A stretch of DNA of 64,000 nt from Massilia sp. NR 4-1. Its GTDB lineage: Bacteria; Pseudomonadota; Gammaproteobacteria; Burkholderiales; Burkholderiaceae_D. Under the pieces are notes generated by a model. That model was not told where the DNA came from and searched no databases. It was given only the letters and a program-made list of their open reading frames with translations. Shown here piece after piece: positions 13,989-23,130 of the stretch. Location: NCBI RefSeq assembly GCF_001191005.1, contig NZ_CP012201.1, positions 5,332,001 to 5,396,000 on the forward strand, written 5' to 3'. The position numbers and the translations under genes are program-made. Every line of letters starts with the position of its first letter. The first letter of the stretch is position 1.

Positions 13989-15352
13989 CGGCGCTGTTCG
14001 CGCATAACGCGCTGCTGCCGGATGGCTGGCAGCAGAATGTGCTGTTGCAGTGGGACGCGGCGGGCAGCCTGACGGCGGTGACGCCGGATGCGCAGCCCGG
14101 GCAGGGCACCGAAACCGCGCACTACGTCATGCCGGGCATGATCAATCTGCACTCGCACAGCTTCCAGCGCGCGCTGGGCGGCCTGACCGAAAAGGCTGGC
14201 GACGGCCCGGACAGCTTCTGGACCTGGCGCGACCTGATGTACCGTTTTGCGCGCAGCATCACGCCAGAGCAGATCGAGGCGATTGCCGCCCAGCTGTTCA
14301 GCGAATGCCTGCGCCATGGCTATACCTCGATCTGCGAATTCCATTATGTGCAGCGCGCGCCGGACGGCGCGATGTATGCGCAGCCGGCGGAAACGGCGCA
14401 GCGCGTGATCGCGGCGGCGCAGCTGTCGGGCATCGGCATCACCATGCTGCCGGTGCTGTACAGCTATTCCGGTTTCGGCGAGGCGGCGCTCAAGCCGGAG
14501 CAGAAGCGCTTCAAGACCGATGCGCAGGATGTGTTGAACATCGTCGGCGCGCTGGAGAGCCGGCGCAGCGCCCAGGTGGAAGTGGGCGTGGCGCCGCATT
14601 CCTTGCGCGCCGCCTCGGTGGCGCAGATCCGCGAAGTGCTGGCGACGCTGCCGGCCCAGCGTCCGGTGCATATCCATATCGCCGAGCAGCAGGGCGAAGT
14701 GAAACAGTCGCTCGATTACAGCGGACGCCGTCCGGTGCAATATCTGTACGACCAGCTGCCGGTGGACCAGCGCTGGTGCCTGGTGCACGCCACCCATCTG
14801 GTGGACGAGGAAGTGAGCGCCATCGCCCGCAGCGGCGCGGTGGCCGGTCTGTGTCCGACCACCGAGGCCAATCTGGGCGACGGCCTGTTCCCGCTGGAGC
14901 TTTTCCTGCAGCAAGGCGGCCGCTTTGGCGTCGGCAGCGACAGCCATATTTCGCAGGGTGCGGTGGAAGAGCTGCGCTGGCTGGAATATGGCCAGCGCCT
15001 GCAGCAGCAGCGCCGCAATATCGCCGTCTCGCGCGAACAACGCAATGTGGGTGACTTTTTATGGCAGGCCGCGCTGCAAGGCGGCGCGCAGGCGGCTGGC
15101 CGCCCGGTGGGTGCGCTCGGCGTGGGCAAGCGCGCCGACCTGATCGTGCTCGATCATGAGCACCCGAACCTGGATGGCCTGGATGCGCAGGAAGTTTTGG
15201 GCAGCCTGGTTTTCTGCGGAAATGATAATCTAGTCAAAGATGTCATGGTCGGCGGCCAGTGGGTGGTGCGCGGCCAGAAGCACGCGGCGCAACCGGCCAT
15301 CACCGCGCGCTTCAAACAGACGCTGGCCGAACTGCGCGGGCTGAGAACATGA
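13985..15352 (+). CDS. hutF: HutF, formimidoylglutamate deiminase
   Basis: The protein has 455 residues of the amidohydrolase superfamily. It converts N-formimino-L-glutamate to N-formyl-L-glutamate and ammonia. The zinc site shows as NLHSHSFQRAL near the N-terminus, with later ligands in HIAEQ, HATHL and GSDSH. The start at 13985 overlaps the hutG stop, and the stop overlaps the hutD start, so translation of the three genes is coupled. An ATG four codons upstream is less likely. Confidence 0.95.
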   Translation: MTALFAHNALLPDGWQQNVLLQWDAAGSLTAVTPDAQPGQGTETAHYVMPGMINLHSHSFQRALGGLTEKAGDGPDSFWTWRDLMYRFARSITPEQIEAIAAQLFSECLRHGYTSICEFHYVQRAPDGAMYAQPAETAQRVIAAAQLSGIGITMLPVLYSYSGFGEAALKPEQKRFKTDAQDVLNIVGALESRRSAQVEVGVAPHSLRAASVAQIREVLATLPAQRPVHIHIAEQQGEVKQSLDYSGRRPVQYLYDQLPVDQRWCLVHATHLVDEEVSAIARSGAVAGLCPTTEANLGDGLFPLELFLQQGGRFGVGSDSHISQGAVEELRWLEYGQRLQQQRRNIAVSREQRNVGDFLWQAALQGGAQAAGRPVGALGVGKRADLIVLDHEHPNLDGLDAQEVLGSLVFCGNDNLVKDVMVGGQWVVRGQKHAAQPAITARFKQTLAELRGLRT

Positions 15353-15933
15353 CTGCACTGATCCAGTATGCAAGTCTGCACGCTTCGCCATGGAAGAATG
15401 GCGGCGGCAGCACGACGGAAATCGCCGTGGCGCCGGCGGGTGCCAGCTTCGATGAATTCGACTGGCGCATCAGCCTGGCGACGATTGCGGCCAGCGGGCC
15501 GTTCTCCGTCTTCCCCGGCATCGACCGCACGCTGACCCTGGTGGAAGGCGCGGGCGTGGTGCTGGACGTGGGCAATGAACGGCGCGTGGCGCTCAGCGAG
15601 CGCGAGCCGGTGGTGGCTTTCCCCGGCGAGACGGCCGTCTCGGCCACCATCGAAGGCATCACCACCGACTTCAATGTGATGACGCGCCGTTCGCGTTGCA
15701 GCCACCAGCTGGAGCGGCGCGTGGTGCGCGACTTCTCCACGCTGGAGCGGCGCAGCGAACTGACCGTGCTGTTCCTGGCCGAGGGCGAGAGCCTGACGGT
15801 GGCGAGCGGCAGCGAACGCGTGGCGATGGTACGCTACGATGCGCTGGTGCTGGACCGCGAGGAGGTGTGGACGCTGGAGGCCGGGCAGGCCACTGTGTTC
15901 ATCGTCGATATCATTCCAAACGAAGAAGAGTAG
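15349..15933 (+). CDS. hutD: HutD family protein
   Basis: The protein has 194 residues and belongs to the HutD cupin family, recognisable from PWKNGGGSTTEIAV near the N-terminus and GIDRTLTLVEG. HutD proteins are found in hut operons and are thought to limit or tune pathway flux rather than catalyse a step; their exact role is not settled. The start is the ATG overlapping the hutF TGA, although the frame is open further upstream. Three bases separate it from hutI. Confidence 0.92.
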   Translation: MTALIQYASLHASPWKNGGGSTTEIAVAPAGASFDEFDWRISLATIAASGPFSVFPGIDRTLTLVEGAGVVLDVGNERRVALSEREPVVAFPGETAVSATIEGITTDFNVMTRRSRCSHQLERRVVRDFSTLERRSELTVLFLAEGESLTVASGSERVAMVRYDALVLDREEVWTLEAGQATVFIVDIIPNEEE

Positions 15934-15936
15934 AGC

Positions 15937-17211
15937 ATGAGTGCAGTGTGGGATCTGCTGATCGTCAATGTGCACCTGGCCACCATGGCTGGCGAAGGTT
16001 ATGGCGAATTGCGCGATGGCGCGGTGGCGGTGAAGGACGGCCGCATCGCCTGGCTGGGTGCGCGTGCCGACGCGGTGCGCCATGGCAGCGCGGCCGAGGA
16101 GCGCGATGGTGGTGGCTGCTGGCTGACGCCGGGACTGATCGACTGCCACACGCATATCGTCCATGCCGGCAACCGCAGCGACGAGTTCGAGGCGCGCCTG
16201 AACGGTGCGACTTATGAGGATATTGCCCGCGCCGGCGGCGGTATCATGTCCACCGTGCGCGCCACGCGCGCCGCTACGGACGATGAGCTGCTGGCGCAAA
16301 GCCTGCCGCGTATCGCCAGCCTGCTGGCCGAGGGCGTGACCACGCTGGAAATCAAGTCCGGCTACGGCCTGGATCTCGACTCGGAGCGCAAGATGCTGCG
16401 CGTGGCGCGCCGCGCCGGCGCGCAATTGCCGGTGCGGGTGGCGACCACCTTCCTGGGCGCGCATGCGCTGCCGCCGGAGTATGCCGGACGCGCCGACGAT
16501 TATGTGCAGGCCGTGTGCGAGATGATTCCGGTACTGGCCGCCGAGGGGCTGGCCGATGCGGTGGACGCCTTCTGCGAGCGCATCGGCTTCAGCCGCGAAC
16601 AGACCGAGCGCGTATTCAAGGCTGCGCAGCAGCATGGCTTGCCGGTCAAGCTGCACGCGGAGCAGTTGTCCGACCAGGGCGGGGCGGAACTGGTGGCGCG
16701 CTTCAACGGCCTGTCCGCCGACCATCTGGAACATTTGAGCGAGAGTGGCATCGCCGCCATGGCGCAGGCGGGCACGGTGGCCGTGCTGCTGCCTGGCGCC
16801 TACTACTTCCTGCGCGACACCACGCCGCCGCCGGTTGCCACGCTGCGCGCCGCCGGCGTGCCGATGGCCGTCTCCACCGACAACAACCCCGGCACCTCGC
16901 CCATGACCTCGCTGCTGCTGGCGATGAATATGGTGTGCACCCTGTGGCGCCTGACGCCGCTGGAAGCGCTGTCCGGCTGCACCATCAATGCGGCGCGCGC
17001 CCTGGGTCTGCAGAACGAGGTAGGCAGCCTGGAAGTGGGCAAGCGCGCCGACTTCGCGCTATGGCAGATCGCGCGCCCGGCCGACCTGTCCTACGCCTTC
17101 GGTTTCAATCCCTGCCGCGCCGTGGTCAATGGCGGCGCGTGGCGCCAGCCGGTGCTGGATTTGAGCGACCTGGCTGCGCGGACGGCGCCTCGGGCCGGCG
17201 CTGGCGGCTGA
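15937..17211 (+). CDS. hutI: HutI, imidazolonepropionase
   Basis: The protein has 424 residues of the amidohydrolase superfamily. It opens the ring of 4-imidazolone-5-propionate to N-formimino-L-glutamate, feeding HutF. Metal ligands lie in DCHTHIVHAGNR, KLHAEQLSD and STDNNPGTSP, and KSGYGLD is a family signature. It is the sixth gene of the operon. The following transporter gene begins with a GTG immediately after the stop codon. Confidence 0.96.
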   Translation: MSAVWDLLIVNVHLATMAGEGYGELRDGAVAVKDGRIAWLGARADAVRHGSAAEERDGGGCWLTPGLIDCHTHIVHAGNRSDEFEARLNGATYEDIARAGGGIMSTVRATRAATDDELLAQSLPRIASLLAEGVTTLEIKSGYGLDLDSERKMLRVARRAGAQLPVRVATTFLGAHALPPEYAGRADDYVQAVCEMIPVLAAEGLADAVDAFCERIGFSREQTERVFKAAQQHGLPVKLHAEQLSDQGGAELVARFNGLSADHLEHLSESGIAAMAQAGTVAVLLPGAYYFLRDTTPPPVATLRAAGVPMAVSTDNNPGTSPMTSLLLAMNMVCTLWRLTPLEALSGCTINAARALGLQNEVGSLEVGKRADFALWQIARPADLSYAFGFNPCRAVVNGGAWRQPVLDLSDLAARTAPRAGAGG

Positions 17212-18804
17212 GTGGGAAGCGCGCTGGCCAGGCTGGCATACGGTGTGCGTCCCTGGTTGCGCCTAAGCTGTCTGGCCGCCGTGCTGTTGCCTGCCGCCGC
17301 GCCGGTGCTGGCCGACGATGCCGTCCTGCGCATCGGCTCCAAGCGCTTCACGGAATCCTATGTGCTGGGCGAGGTACTGGCGCAGACCGCCGCGCCGCAC
17401 GCCCGGACCGAGCACCGCCAGGGACTGGGCAATACCGCCATTGTGCTGGCCGCGCTGAAAGCGGGCAGCATCGATGTCTATCCCGAATACGTCGGCACCA
17501 TCGACCAGGAAATCCTCAAGCATGCCAAGCCTGCCTCGCTGGACGAGATCCGGCGTGAGCTGGCGCGGCAGGGACTGGGCGTATCGCAGCCGCTGGGCTT
17601 CAACAATACCTATGCGCTGGCCGTGCGCGGCGATGCCGCTGGCTTGCACGCGCTGAGCGACCTGGCGCGGCACAAGGAATTGAAGTTCGGCCTTTCGCAC
17701 GAATTCATCGGCCGCGCCGATGGCTGGCAGGGCCTGGCGCAGAGCTACGGCATCAGCCAGCGGCCTTCCGGCCTGGATCACGGCATCGCCTATGAGGCGC
17801 TGGCGCAGCGCCAGGTCGATGTGATCGACATCTATTCCACCGATGCCAAGATCGGCCAATACGGCCTGCGTGTGCTGGAAGACGACCGCGCCTACTTCCC
17901 GCGCTACGATGCCGTGCTGCTGTACCGCCTGGACGCCGCCAACCGTTTCCCCGCCGCCTGGCAAGCCATGCGCGGCCTGGAGGGGCGCATCGCCGCCGGC
18001 GATATGATCGCCATGAATGCCGCCGCCGAAATCGAGGGTAAGAGCTTCAGCGCCGTGGCACGCGATTGGCTCGCAGGACAGGTACGCAAGTCCACGGACA
18101 CCAACGGCGCAGCGGACACCGCGCCGCCCGGCGCCGCATCCGGCAATGCCGTACCGCGCCCCGGCCTGCTGTCCAAGCTTTTTGACGACAATCTATGGCC
18201 CTTGACGCGCCAGCACGTGACCCTGGTGCTGCTGTCCGTGCTGCTGGCCTGTGCCGTGGGAATCCCGCTGGGCGTGCTGGCGGCCTATGCGCCGCGCCTG
18301 CGCCAGGCCGTGATGGCGGTGGTCGGCGTCTTGCAGACCGTGCCTTCGCTGGCCTTGCTGGCGATCCTGATCCCGCTGCTGGGCGCCATCGGCACCTTGC
18401 CGGCGCTGATCGCACTGTTTGTGTACGCGCTGCTGCCGGTGGTGCGCAACACCTGCACCGGCATTCTCGGCGTGCCCAAAGGATTGAAGACCGCCGCGCT
18501 GGCGCTGGGCCTGAGGCCCAACCAGCGCCTGCTGCATATTGAGCTGCCGCTGGCCTTGCCTGTGATCCTGGCTGGCGTGAAGACGGCGGCGGTCATGAGC
18601 GTGGGCACGGCCACGATTGCCGCTTTCATCGGCGCGGGCGGCTACGGCGAGCGCATTACCACCGGCCTGGCCCTGAACGACAACGATATGCTGCTGGCCG
18701 GCGCCTTGCCAGCCGCCGCGCTGGCCCTGCTGACGCAAGGGCTGTTCGAACTGGCCGAGCGCATGGTGGTGCCGCGCCGCCGGATTTCAAGCCAGCAGAT
18801 GTAA
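17212..18804 (+). CDS. Fused substrate-binding protein and permease of an osmoprotectant-type ABC transporter
   Basis: The protein has 530 residues. Residues 1-35 are a signal/anchor. About 36-295 form an OpuAC/OsmF-like binding domain (LRIGSKRFTESYVLGE, DVYPEYVGTI). A linker rich in Ala and Thr follows. About 325-520 form an inner-membrane permease with an EAA-type loop (GVPKGLKTAALALGL). Families with this layout import glycine betaine or related quaternary amines. Here it directly follows hutI with a GTG start and shares the hut terminator, so uptake of histidine or a histidine derivative is plausible but inferred. No cognate ATPase gene is in the window, so another locus must supply it. 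Confidence 0.88.
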   Translation: MGSALARLAYGVRPWLRLSCLAAVLLPAAAPVLADDAVLRIGSKRFTESYVLGEVLAQTAAPHARTEHRQGLGNTAIVLAALKAGSIDVYPEYVGTIDQEILKHAKPASLDEIRRELARQGLGVSQPLGFNNTYALAVRGDAAGLHALSDLARHKELKFGLSHEFIGRADGWQGLAQSYGISQRPSGLDHGIAYEALAQRQVDVIDIYSTDAKIGQYGLRVLEDDRAYFPRYDAVLLYRLDAANRFPAAWQAMRGLEGRIAAGDMIAMNAAAEIEGKSFSAVARDWLAGQVRKSTDTNGAADTAPPGAASGNAVPRPGLLSKLFDDNLWPLTRQHVTLVLLSVLLACAVGIPLGVLAAYAPRLRQAVMAVVGVLQTVPSLALLAILIPLLGAIGTLPALIALFVYALLPVVRNTCTGILGVPKGLKTAALALGLRPNQRLLHIELPLALPVILAGVKTAAVMSVGTATIAAFIGAGGYGERITTGLALNDNDMLLAGALPAAALALLTQGLFELAERMVVPRRRISSQQM

Positions 18805-18915
18805 GGAAGATGCGACTGTTGGTAAGGAATTGTAAAGGACCGGGATTTCGTCAAACGGGAGGCATATAGTGAACTCGTTGATTCATCTCCCCTCCCACTT
18901 GACAATGGGTTCCGC

Positions 18916-18949
18916 CCCGCGCAGCGCAAGCTGACGCGGGATTTTTTTT
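18916..18949 (+). terminator. Rho-independent terminator of the hut operon
   Basis: The stem CCCGCG-CAGC, a GCAA tetraloop and GCTG-(A bulge)-CGCGGG are followed by A and eight T. The GNRA loop and T-run on the + strand make this a strong terminator 110 bases after the transporter gene. Confidence 0.85.
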
Positions 18950-18961
18950 GGGTGGGAGAGC

Positions 18962-19915
18962 TTACGAAGCCTTTTCCAGTTTTTCCGCATCCGCATTGGC
19001 GTCGGCCTTTTCTGCCGCCGCAGCCGAAGCCGGCGTGTGCAGCGCCCAGGCCACGCTGGCCAGGCAGACGGCCATGCCCAGCCACTGCACGGGGCCGGGA
19101 CGGAAATTCTCCATCTGGATCGACAGCAGCACCGAGATCACCGGTGTCACCACGCCGATATACACCGCCTTCTGCGGACCAAGGCGATGGATCAGCGTGA
19201 AGTAGCAAGCGAAGGCGATCACGGAACCGAACAGCGCGAGGTAAACCAGGCCGCCCCAGTACACGGGCGAGGCGGGCAGGCGGAACGAGGCGCCGCTGAC
19301 CAAGGCCCACACTGCCACCAGCAGCGTACCCCACAACATGGCCCAGGCCATCGTCAGCAGCACATTCGATTCGTGTTCGCGCACCTTCACCACCAGCAGA
19401 TTGCCGACCGAGCTGGCGACGGTGCCGGTCAGCGCCAGTCCCAGGCCAAGCAGGAAGTGGCCCTGGCCGCCGCGCAGGATCTCCTGCCAGGCGGCCCAGA
19501 TCGACTCATGGAACAGCAGCGAAACGCCGGCCAGCGCGGCGGCGCCGGCGCTCCATGTGCGTTTGCTGACTGGCGTGCCGAAAGCGATGCGGCCCAGCAG
19601 CGGCGTCCAGAACACCATCAGCACATACAGCACGGCCACCAGCGCCGACACCAGATACTGCTCCGAGGAGTAGGTGCAGATATAGCTGAGGGCAAAAGTG
19701 CTGCTGCCTTGCAGGAAGGTCCAGCGCTGGGCCGGCAGGGAAAGGCGCAGGCTTTGGCCGCGCAGGGCGCACCATGCAAACAGTACCGCCGAAGACAGCG
19801 CAAAGCGGTAGGCCACCGAGACGGCCGGCGGCACTTCGCCCAGTTGCAGGGTGATGCCGAAGAAAGTTGAACCCCAGATCAGGCTGGCGAGAATAAAGAG
19901 GACGGGAGAGGACAT
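18962..19915 (-). CDS. EamA/DMT family transporter
   Basis: The protein has 317 residues and ten predicted transmembrane segments in two EamA repeats (LIWGSTFFGITL at the start of the first; the second begins near GLGLALTGTVASSVGNLL). The tail of about 20 residues is rich in Ala, Asp and Glu. It is a drug/metabolite exporter-type protein of unknown substrate. I chose the ATG at 19915 because MSSPVLFILASLIWGS is the usual family beginning; an in-frame GTG at 19942 is possible, and neither has a good ribosome site. Confidence 0.85.
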   Translation of the reverse strand: MSSPVLFILASLIWGSTFFGITLQLGEVPPAVSVAYRFALSSAVLFAWCALRGQSLRLSLPAQRWTFLQGSSTFALSYICTYSSEQYLVSALVAVLYVLMVFWTPLLGRIAFGTPVSKRTWSAGAAALAGVSLLFHESIWAAWQEILRGGQGHFLLGLGLALTGTVASSVGNLLVVKVREHESNVLLTMAWAMLWGTLLVAVWALVSGASFRLPASPVYWGGLVYLALFGSVIAFACYFTLIHRLGPQKAVYIGVVTPVISVLLSIQMENFRPGPVQWLGMAVCLASVAWALHTPASAAAAEKADANADAEKLEKAS

Positions 19916-19958
19916 CCCGCGAGTATACGGGGTTTCCTCCACCCTTACATAAAGAAAC

Positions 19959-20396
19959 TCAGTAGGCCAGGTTCAGGCGGCGGTACAGGAAGCTCAGGAC
20001 GAACAGGGGGCCGATCAGCAGGAAGCGCAGATCCTCGAAGAAGGATGGCTTCTTGCCCTCGATCTTATGTCCGATGAACTGTCCGACCCAGGCCAGTACA
20101 AAGACCAGCAGCGACAGTGGCAGCACCGCGCGCGGCGGCAGCGCGGCGAGGATGACGAGCATGGCCGCCGCCATCAGCAGCATGCCGACGGCAAAGGGGG
20201 GCGACAGCTTGAAGTAATAGACCATGCTCAGTCCCGCCGCCGCCAGCGCAAGCAGAGGATGCGCGGCCCACAGCAGGCCAAGCACGGTAAACACGATCAC
20301 CGGCACGCAAACGAAGTGAATCAATTCATTCACGGGATGCAGATGGCTTTCGCTGTAACGGGCGAGCAGGGTATCGATCGCTCTGGCTTCGGGCAT
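19959..20396 (-). CDS. DUF962/Mpo1-like small membrane protein
   Basis: The protein has 145 residues and about four transmembrane segments. Its start, LLARYSESHLHPVNELIHFVCVP, matches the DUF962/Mpo1-like family; the His and Asn residues correspond to those needed by the yeast Mpo1 iron-dependent dioxygenase in fatty-acid alpha-oxidation. Whether the bacterial protein has that activity is unknown. The start at 20396 has AGGAG seven bases upstream; the longer frame upstream is not supported. It follows the EamA gene's start with a 43-base gap on the same strand. Confidence 0.85.
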   Translation of the reverse strand: MPEARAIDTLLARYSESHLHPVNELIHFVCVPVIVFTVLGLLWAAHPLLALAAAGLSMVYYFKLSPPFAVGMLLMAAAMLVILAALPPRAVLPLSLLVFVLAWVGQFIGHKIEGKKPSFFEDLRFLLIGPLFVLSFLYRRLNLAY

Positions 20397-20473
20397 GGCG
20401 TATCTCCTGATTGCTTTTATGGCATTGATTCTACACCCGTTCAGGCGGCGCGTGATCGGGTAGAATCCGCCGA

Positions 20474-20998
20474 ATGAATACGTCAGCCCAAGAATCCACT
20501 GCAAGAAAGCGATGCTTCGATCCGGTCATTGATGAGCGTACTCGCTTGCTTGTATTGGGAAGCCTGCCAGGCGAGAAGTCGCTCATGCTCCAGGAATATT
20601 ATGCGAACCGGCAAAACCAATTCTGGTCCCTGATGTCGGAAGTGATCGCTGTGAGGCTGGTTCCACTCGACTATTCATCCAGGCTGAAAGCCTTGCTGGC
20701 GCACGGAGTGGGGCTGTGGGATGTGGTGGCGGAGGCTCATCGAAAGGGTAGCCTGGATAGCAATATCAGGGAACGCAATGACAACGACTTGCACGGCTTA
20801 CTTTCGCGCCACCCCAATATCAAGGCAATTGCATTCAATGGTGGAACGGCAGGGCGGCTGGGGATCAAGGTGCTTGGTGCGCAGGCGCCCGCTTACCAAA
20901 TTGTGGAGCTGCCATCGAGTAGCCCGGCATATACTTTGCCGTATGCAGACAAGGCAATGCGATGGCAGTCCTTACGCCCCATCTTGGCGGCGGTCTAG
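20474..20998 (+). CDS. DNA-deoxyinosine (hypoxanthine) glycosylase of the uracil-DNA glycosylase superfamily
   Basis: The protein has 174 residues. The first motif (LLVLGSLPGEKSLMLQEYYANRQNQFW) and the second (LPSSSPAYT) fit family 6 of the uracil-DNA glycosylase superfamily, which excises hypoxanthine from deaminated adenine. The first motif carries the Asn-containing NRQNQFW segment typical of this group. Base composition is visibly less GC-rich than in neighbouring genes, which may indicate transfer or weaker codon selection. Confidence 0.85.
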   Translation: MNTSAQESTARKRCFDPVIDERTRLLVLGSLPGEKSLMLQEYYANRQNQFWSLMSEVIAVRLVPLDYSSRLKALLAHGVGLWDVVAEAHRKGSLDSNIRERNDNDLHGLLSRHPNIKAIAFNGGTAGRLGIKVLGAQAPAYQIVELPSSSPAYTLPYADKAMRWQSLRPILAAV

Positions 20999-21020
20999 CG
21001 CATATTGGACAACGCGGCCT

Positions 21021-21920
21021 TTATTGCTGGCGCTGTACCAGTTCGGCGATGACGCGTTCGAGCGTTGTTGTTCCCGCCTGTCCGACCGCACGGGTATCGC
21101 TCTTGATGTCGATATGCGCGCAATTGAGGCCACGGGTCATTTCGGTGAAACCAGCAAGGGCGGCCTTTGAGAAATGGGCATCCGCCAGTGCTTTGGGCCA
21201 CGCTGTTTCCGGCAGAACCGCCACGCCGACAGGCTTCTGCAGCGTGGCCGAAATAATGGCGGCGACATCATTCGGGGCGTAATCCTGGGGGCCTGAGAGA
21301 GTGACGATGCAGCTTGCCCTGCTTTTTTCTTGCAGCAGAGCCGCCGCAGTGCTGCCGACATCCACGGTCGCCACCATCGGGATGGGGCGCAGTGGTGGTG
21401 CCAAAAACGTCGGCAGAGTGCCGCTGCGCATGGCCTGCCCGACCATTGGCATCCAGTTCTCCATGAAGTAGGCCGCGCGCAGGAAGATGGTGGCAATACC
21501 GCTTGCGCTCAAACGCTGTTCGAACATGCGGTTCATCCTGATCCATCCTGTTCCGCTTTCACAGTCGGCGCCCACCGAGGACAGCGCCACAAGCCTGGGC
21601 ACGTCCGCCGCAAGCGCAGCGCGCGCCGTGGTCTCGGCAATCAAGTCGGCCCGCTCGAACAGGTCTTCACGGTTGTAGTGCTGCGGACTGACGACATAGG
21701 CGCCCTGGATCTGGCTGAGTGCCTTGGTCATCGCGGCCAGGTCTGTCAGGTCGGCCACGGCAACCTCGGCGCCGCGTTCGGCCCACGGCCGGCCTTTGGC
21801 GGGGTCGCGCACCACGACGCGCACGGGATGGCCGGAACGCAAAAGCGCATCGGCGGCAGCGGCGCCGGTACGGCCGCTCACGCCAAATACAGCGTAAGGA
21901 AGGGGGAAGGAAGCAGTCAT
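21021..21920 (-). CDS. NmrA-like NAD(P)-binding protein
   Basis: The protein has 299 residues. The N-terminal Rossmann motif VFGVSGRTGAAAADALL (G-x-x-G-x-x-G) and the body fit the NmrA/QOR2-like atypical short-chain dehydrogenases, which usually sense or reduce through NADPH. There is no classical YxxxK catalytic pair, so a regulatory or quinone-reductase-like role is possible. It is transcribed divergently from the LysR gene, the standard setup for LysR control. An ATTC-N10-GAAT repeat at 21934-21951 in the short gap is a weak operator candidate. Confidence 0.8.
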   Translation of the reverse strand: MTASFPLPYAVFGVSGRTGAAAADALLRSGHPVRVVVRDPAKGRPWAERGAEVAVADLTDLAAMTKALSQIQGAYVVSPQHYNREDLFERADLIAETTARAALAADVPRLVALSSVGADCESGTGWIRMNRMFEQRLSASGIATIFLRAAYFMENWMPMVGQAMRSGTLPTFLAPPLRPIPMVATVDVGSTAAALLQEKSRASCIVTLSGPQDYAPNDVAAIISATLQKPVGVAVLPETAWPKALADAHFSKAALAGFTEMTRGLNCAHIDIKSDTRAVGQAGTTTLERVIAELVQRQQ

Positions 21921-22000
21921 GCAAATATCTCCTATTCAGATGAAACGGAATGGTGCATGATTGCTCAACATACATAAATGGCATGGAAGTCATAGCCAGC

Positions 22001-22939
22001 ATGCGCCAAGTGGATTTATCTACGGTTGACCTCAACCTCTTAAAGCTGTTCGATGCACTCGTTCGCGAGCGCAGCGTCACCCTGGCGGGACTCCGCTTGG
22101 GCCTGAGCCAACCGGCTGCCAGCCGCGCGCTGGGGCGACTGCGCACGATGCTGGGCGATCGCCTGGTGGTCCGCGGCAAGTTCGGTCTGGAATTGACGCC
22201 CCGCGGTGAAGCGCTGGCAGGTCCGGTGGCCAAGCTGCTGGACGATGCGCACGCCATCGTTTCGCCTGCGGTTTTCGATCCCGCCTCTGCCACGGGGCGC
22301 ATCACGATCGCCGCGCATGACCATCTGAGCCTGACGGTCCTCGCTGGTTTGAGCACCCGCTTCGAGCGCCATGCGCCTGCGTTAAGTCTCCATATCGCGC
22401 AACCTGCGGGGGACAATGTGCGGCTTATCGAGCAGGGGGGCGCCGATCTGGCGCTGGGTATTTTCCAGGCACTTCCCGGCAGTTTCCATCGCCGCGACCT
22501 GTATGCCGACAGCCTGGTATGTGTGGCGAGGTCCGGCCACCCCGGTGTGGCGGATGGACTCAGTCTGGCGCGTTATGTGGCCTTGCGCCACATTGCCGTC
22601 ACCATTTCCGGCGTGGGAGAGAGCGCGGTCGACGTTGCTCTCTCGGCACTGGGGCTCACCCGCCGCGTCGCGCTGCGGGTTCCCCACTTTCTGGCTGCTG
22701 CGATGCTGGCAGCGGACAGCGACATGATTCTGACCTTGCCGAGCCGGCTGGCGCGCCTGCTGGCGAAAAGGCTCCCGCTCGCGCTCCTGGAACTGCCGCT
22801 GCAGCTTGCGCCCCTGTCGCCGGCCATGATCTGGCACGAGCGCTTCCACCGCGATCCTGCCCACGTTTGGGTCAGGCAGCAGCTGATTGACGTTGTCGCG
22901 TCGTTCAATATGGCCATGGAAATGCCGCGGGCCCCCTGA
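22001..22939 (+). CDS. LysR-family transcriptional regulator
   Basis: The protein has 312 residues. The N-terminal helix-turn-helix (VDLNLLKLFDALVRERSVTLAGLRLGLSQPAASRALGRLR) is followed by a periplasmic-binding-type effector domain. The opening VDLNLLKLF places it in the NodD/LinR-like subgroup. Its likely target is the divergent NmrA-like gene. I chose the start at 22001 (GGAAG 11 bases upstream); ATGs at 21983 and 21950 are in frame. The effector is unknown. Confidence 0.88.
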   Translation: MRQVDLSTVDLNLLKLFDALVRERSVTLAGLRLGLSQPAASRALGRLRTMLGDRLVVRGKFGLELTPRGEALAGPVAKLLDDAHAIVSPAVFDPASATGRITIAAHDHLSLTVLAGLSTRFERHAPALSLHIAQPAGDNVRLIEQGGADLALGIFQALPGSFHRRDLYADSLVCVARSGHPGVADGLSLARYVALRHIAVTISGVGESAVDVALSALGLTRRVALRVPHFLAAAMLAADSDMILTLPSRLARLLAKRLPLALLELPLQLAPLSPAMIWHERFHRDPAHVWVRQQLIDVVASFNMAMEMPRAP

Positions 22940-23130
22940 GAACAAAAAAATATTTACGGTTCCGCGAATCCTTTTGCGCGTTTCGCCCCTCTTTGCAATA
23001 GCGGGACAGGAAATGCACTGCCTATGCCTATCAACCAGCCAAGGAGGAGGTTCGTATGTTCAATCACTGGAGTATTGAGATGCATGCCATGGCGGGCCGC
23101 GGCTCCGCCGATTATTGAGGGGGCCGCGCG

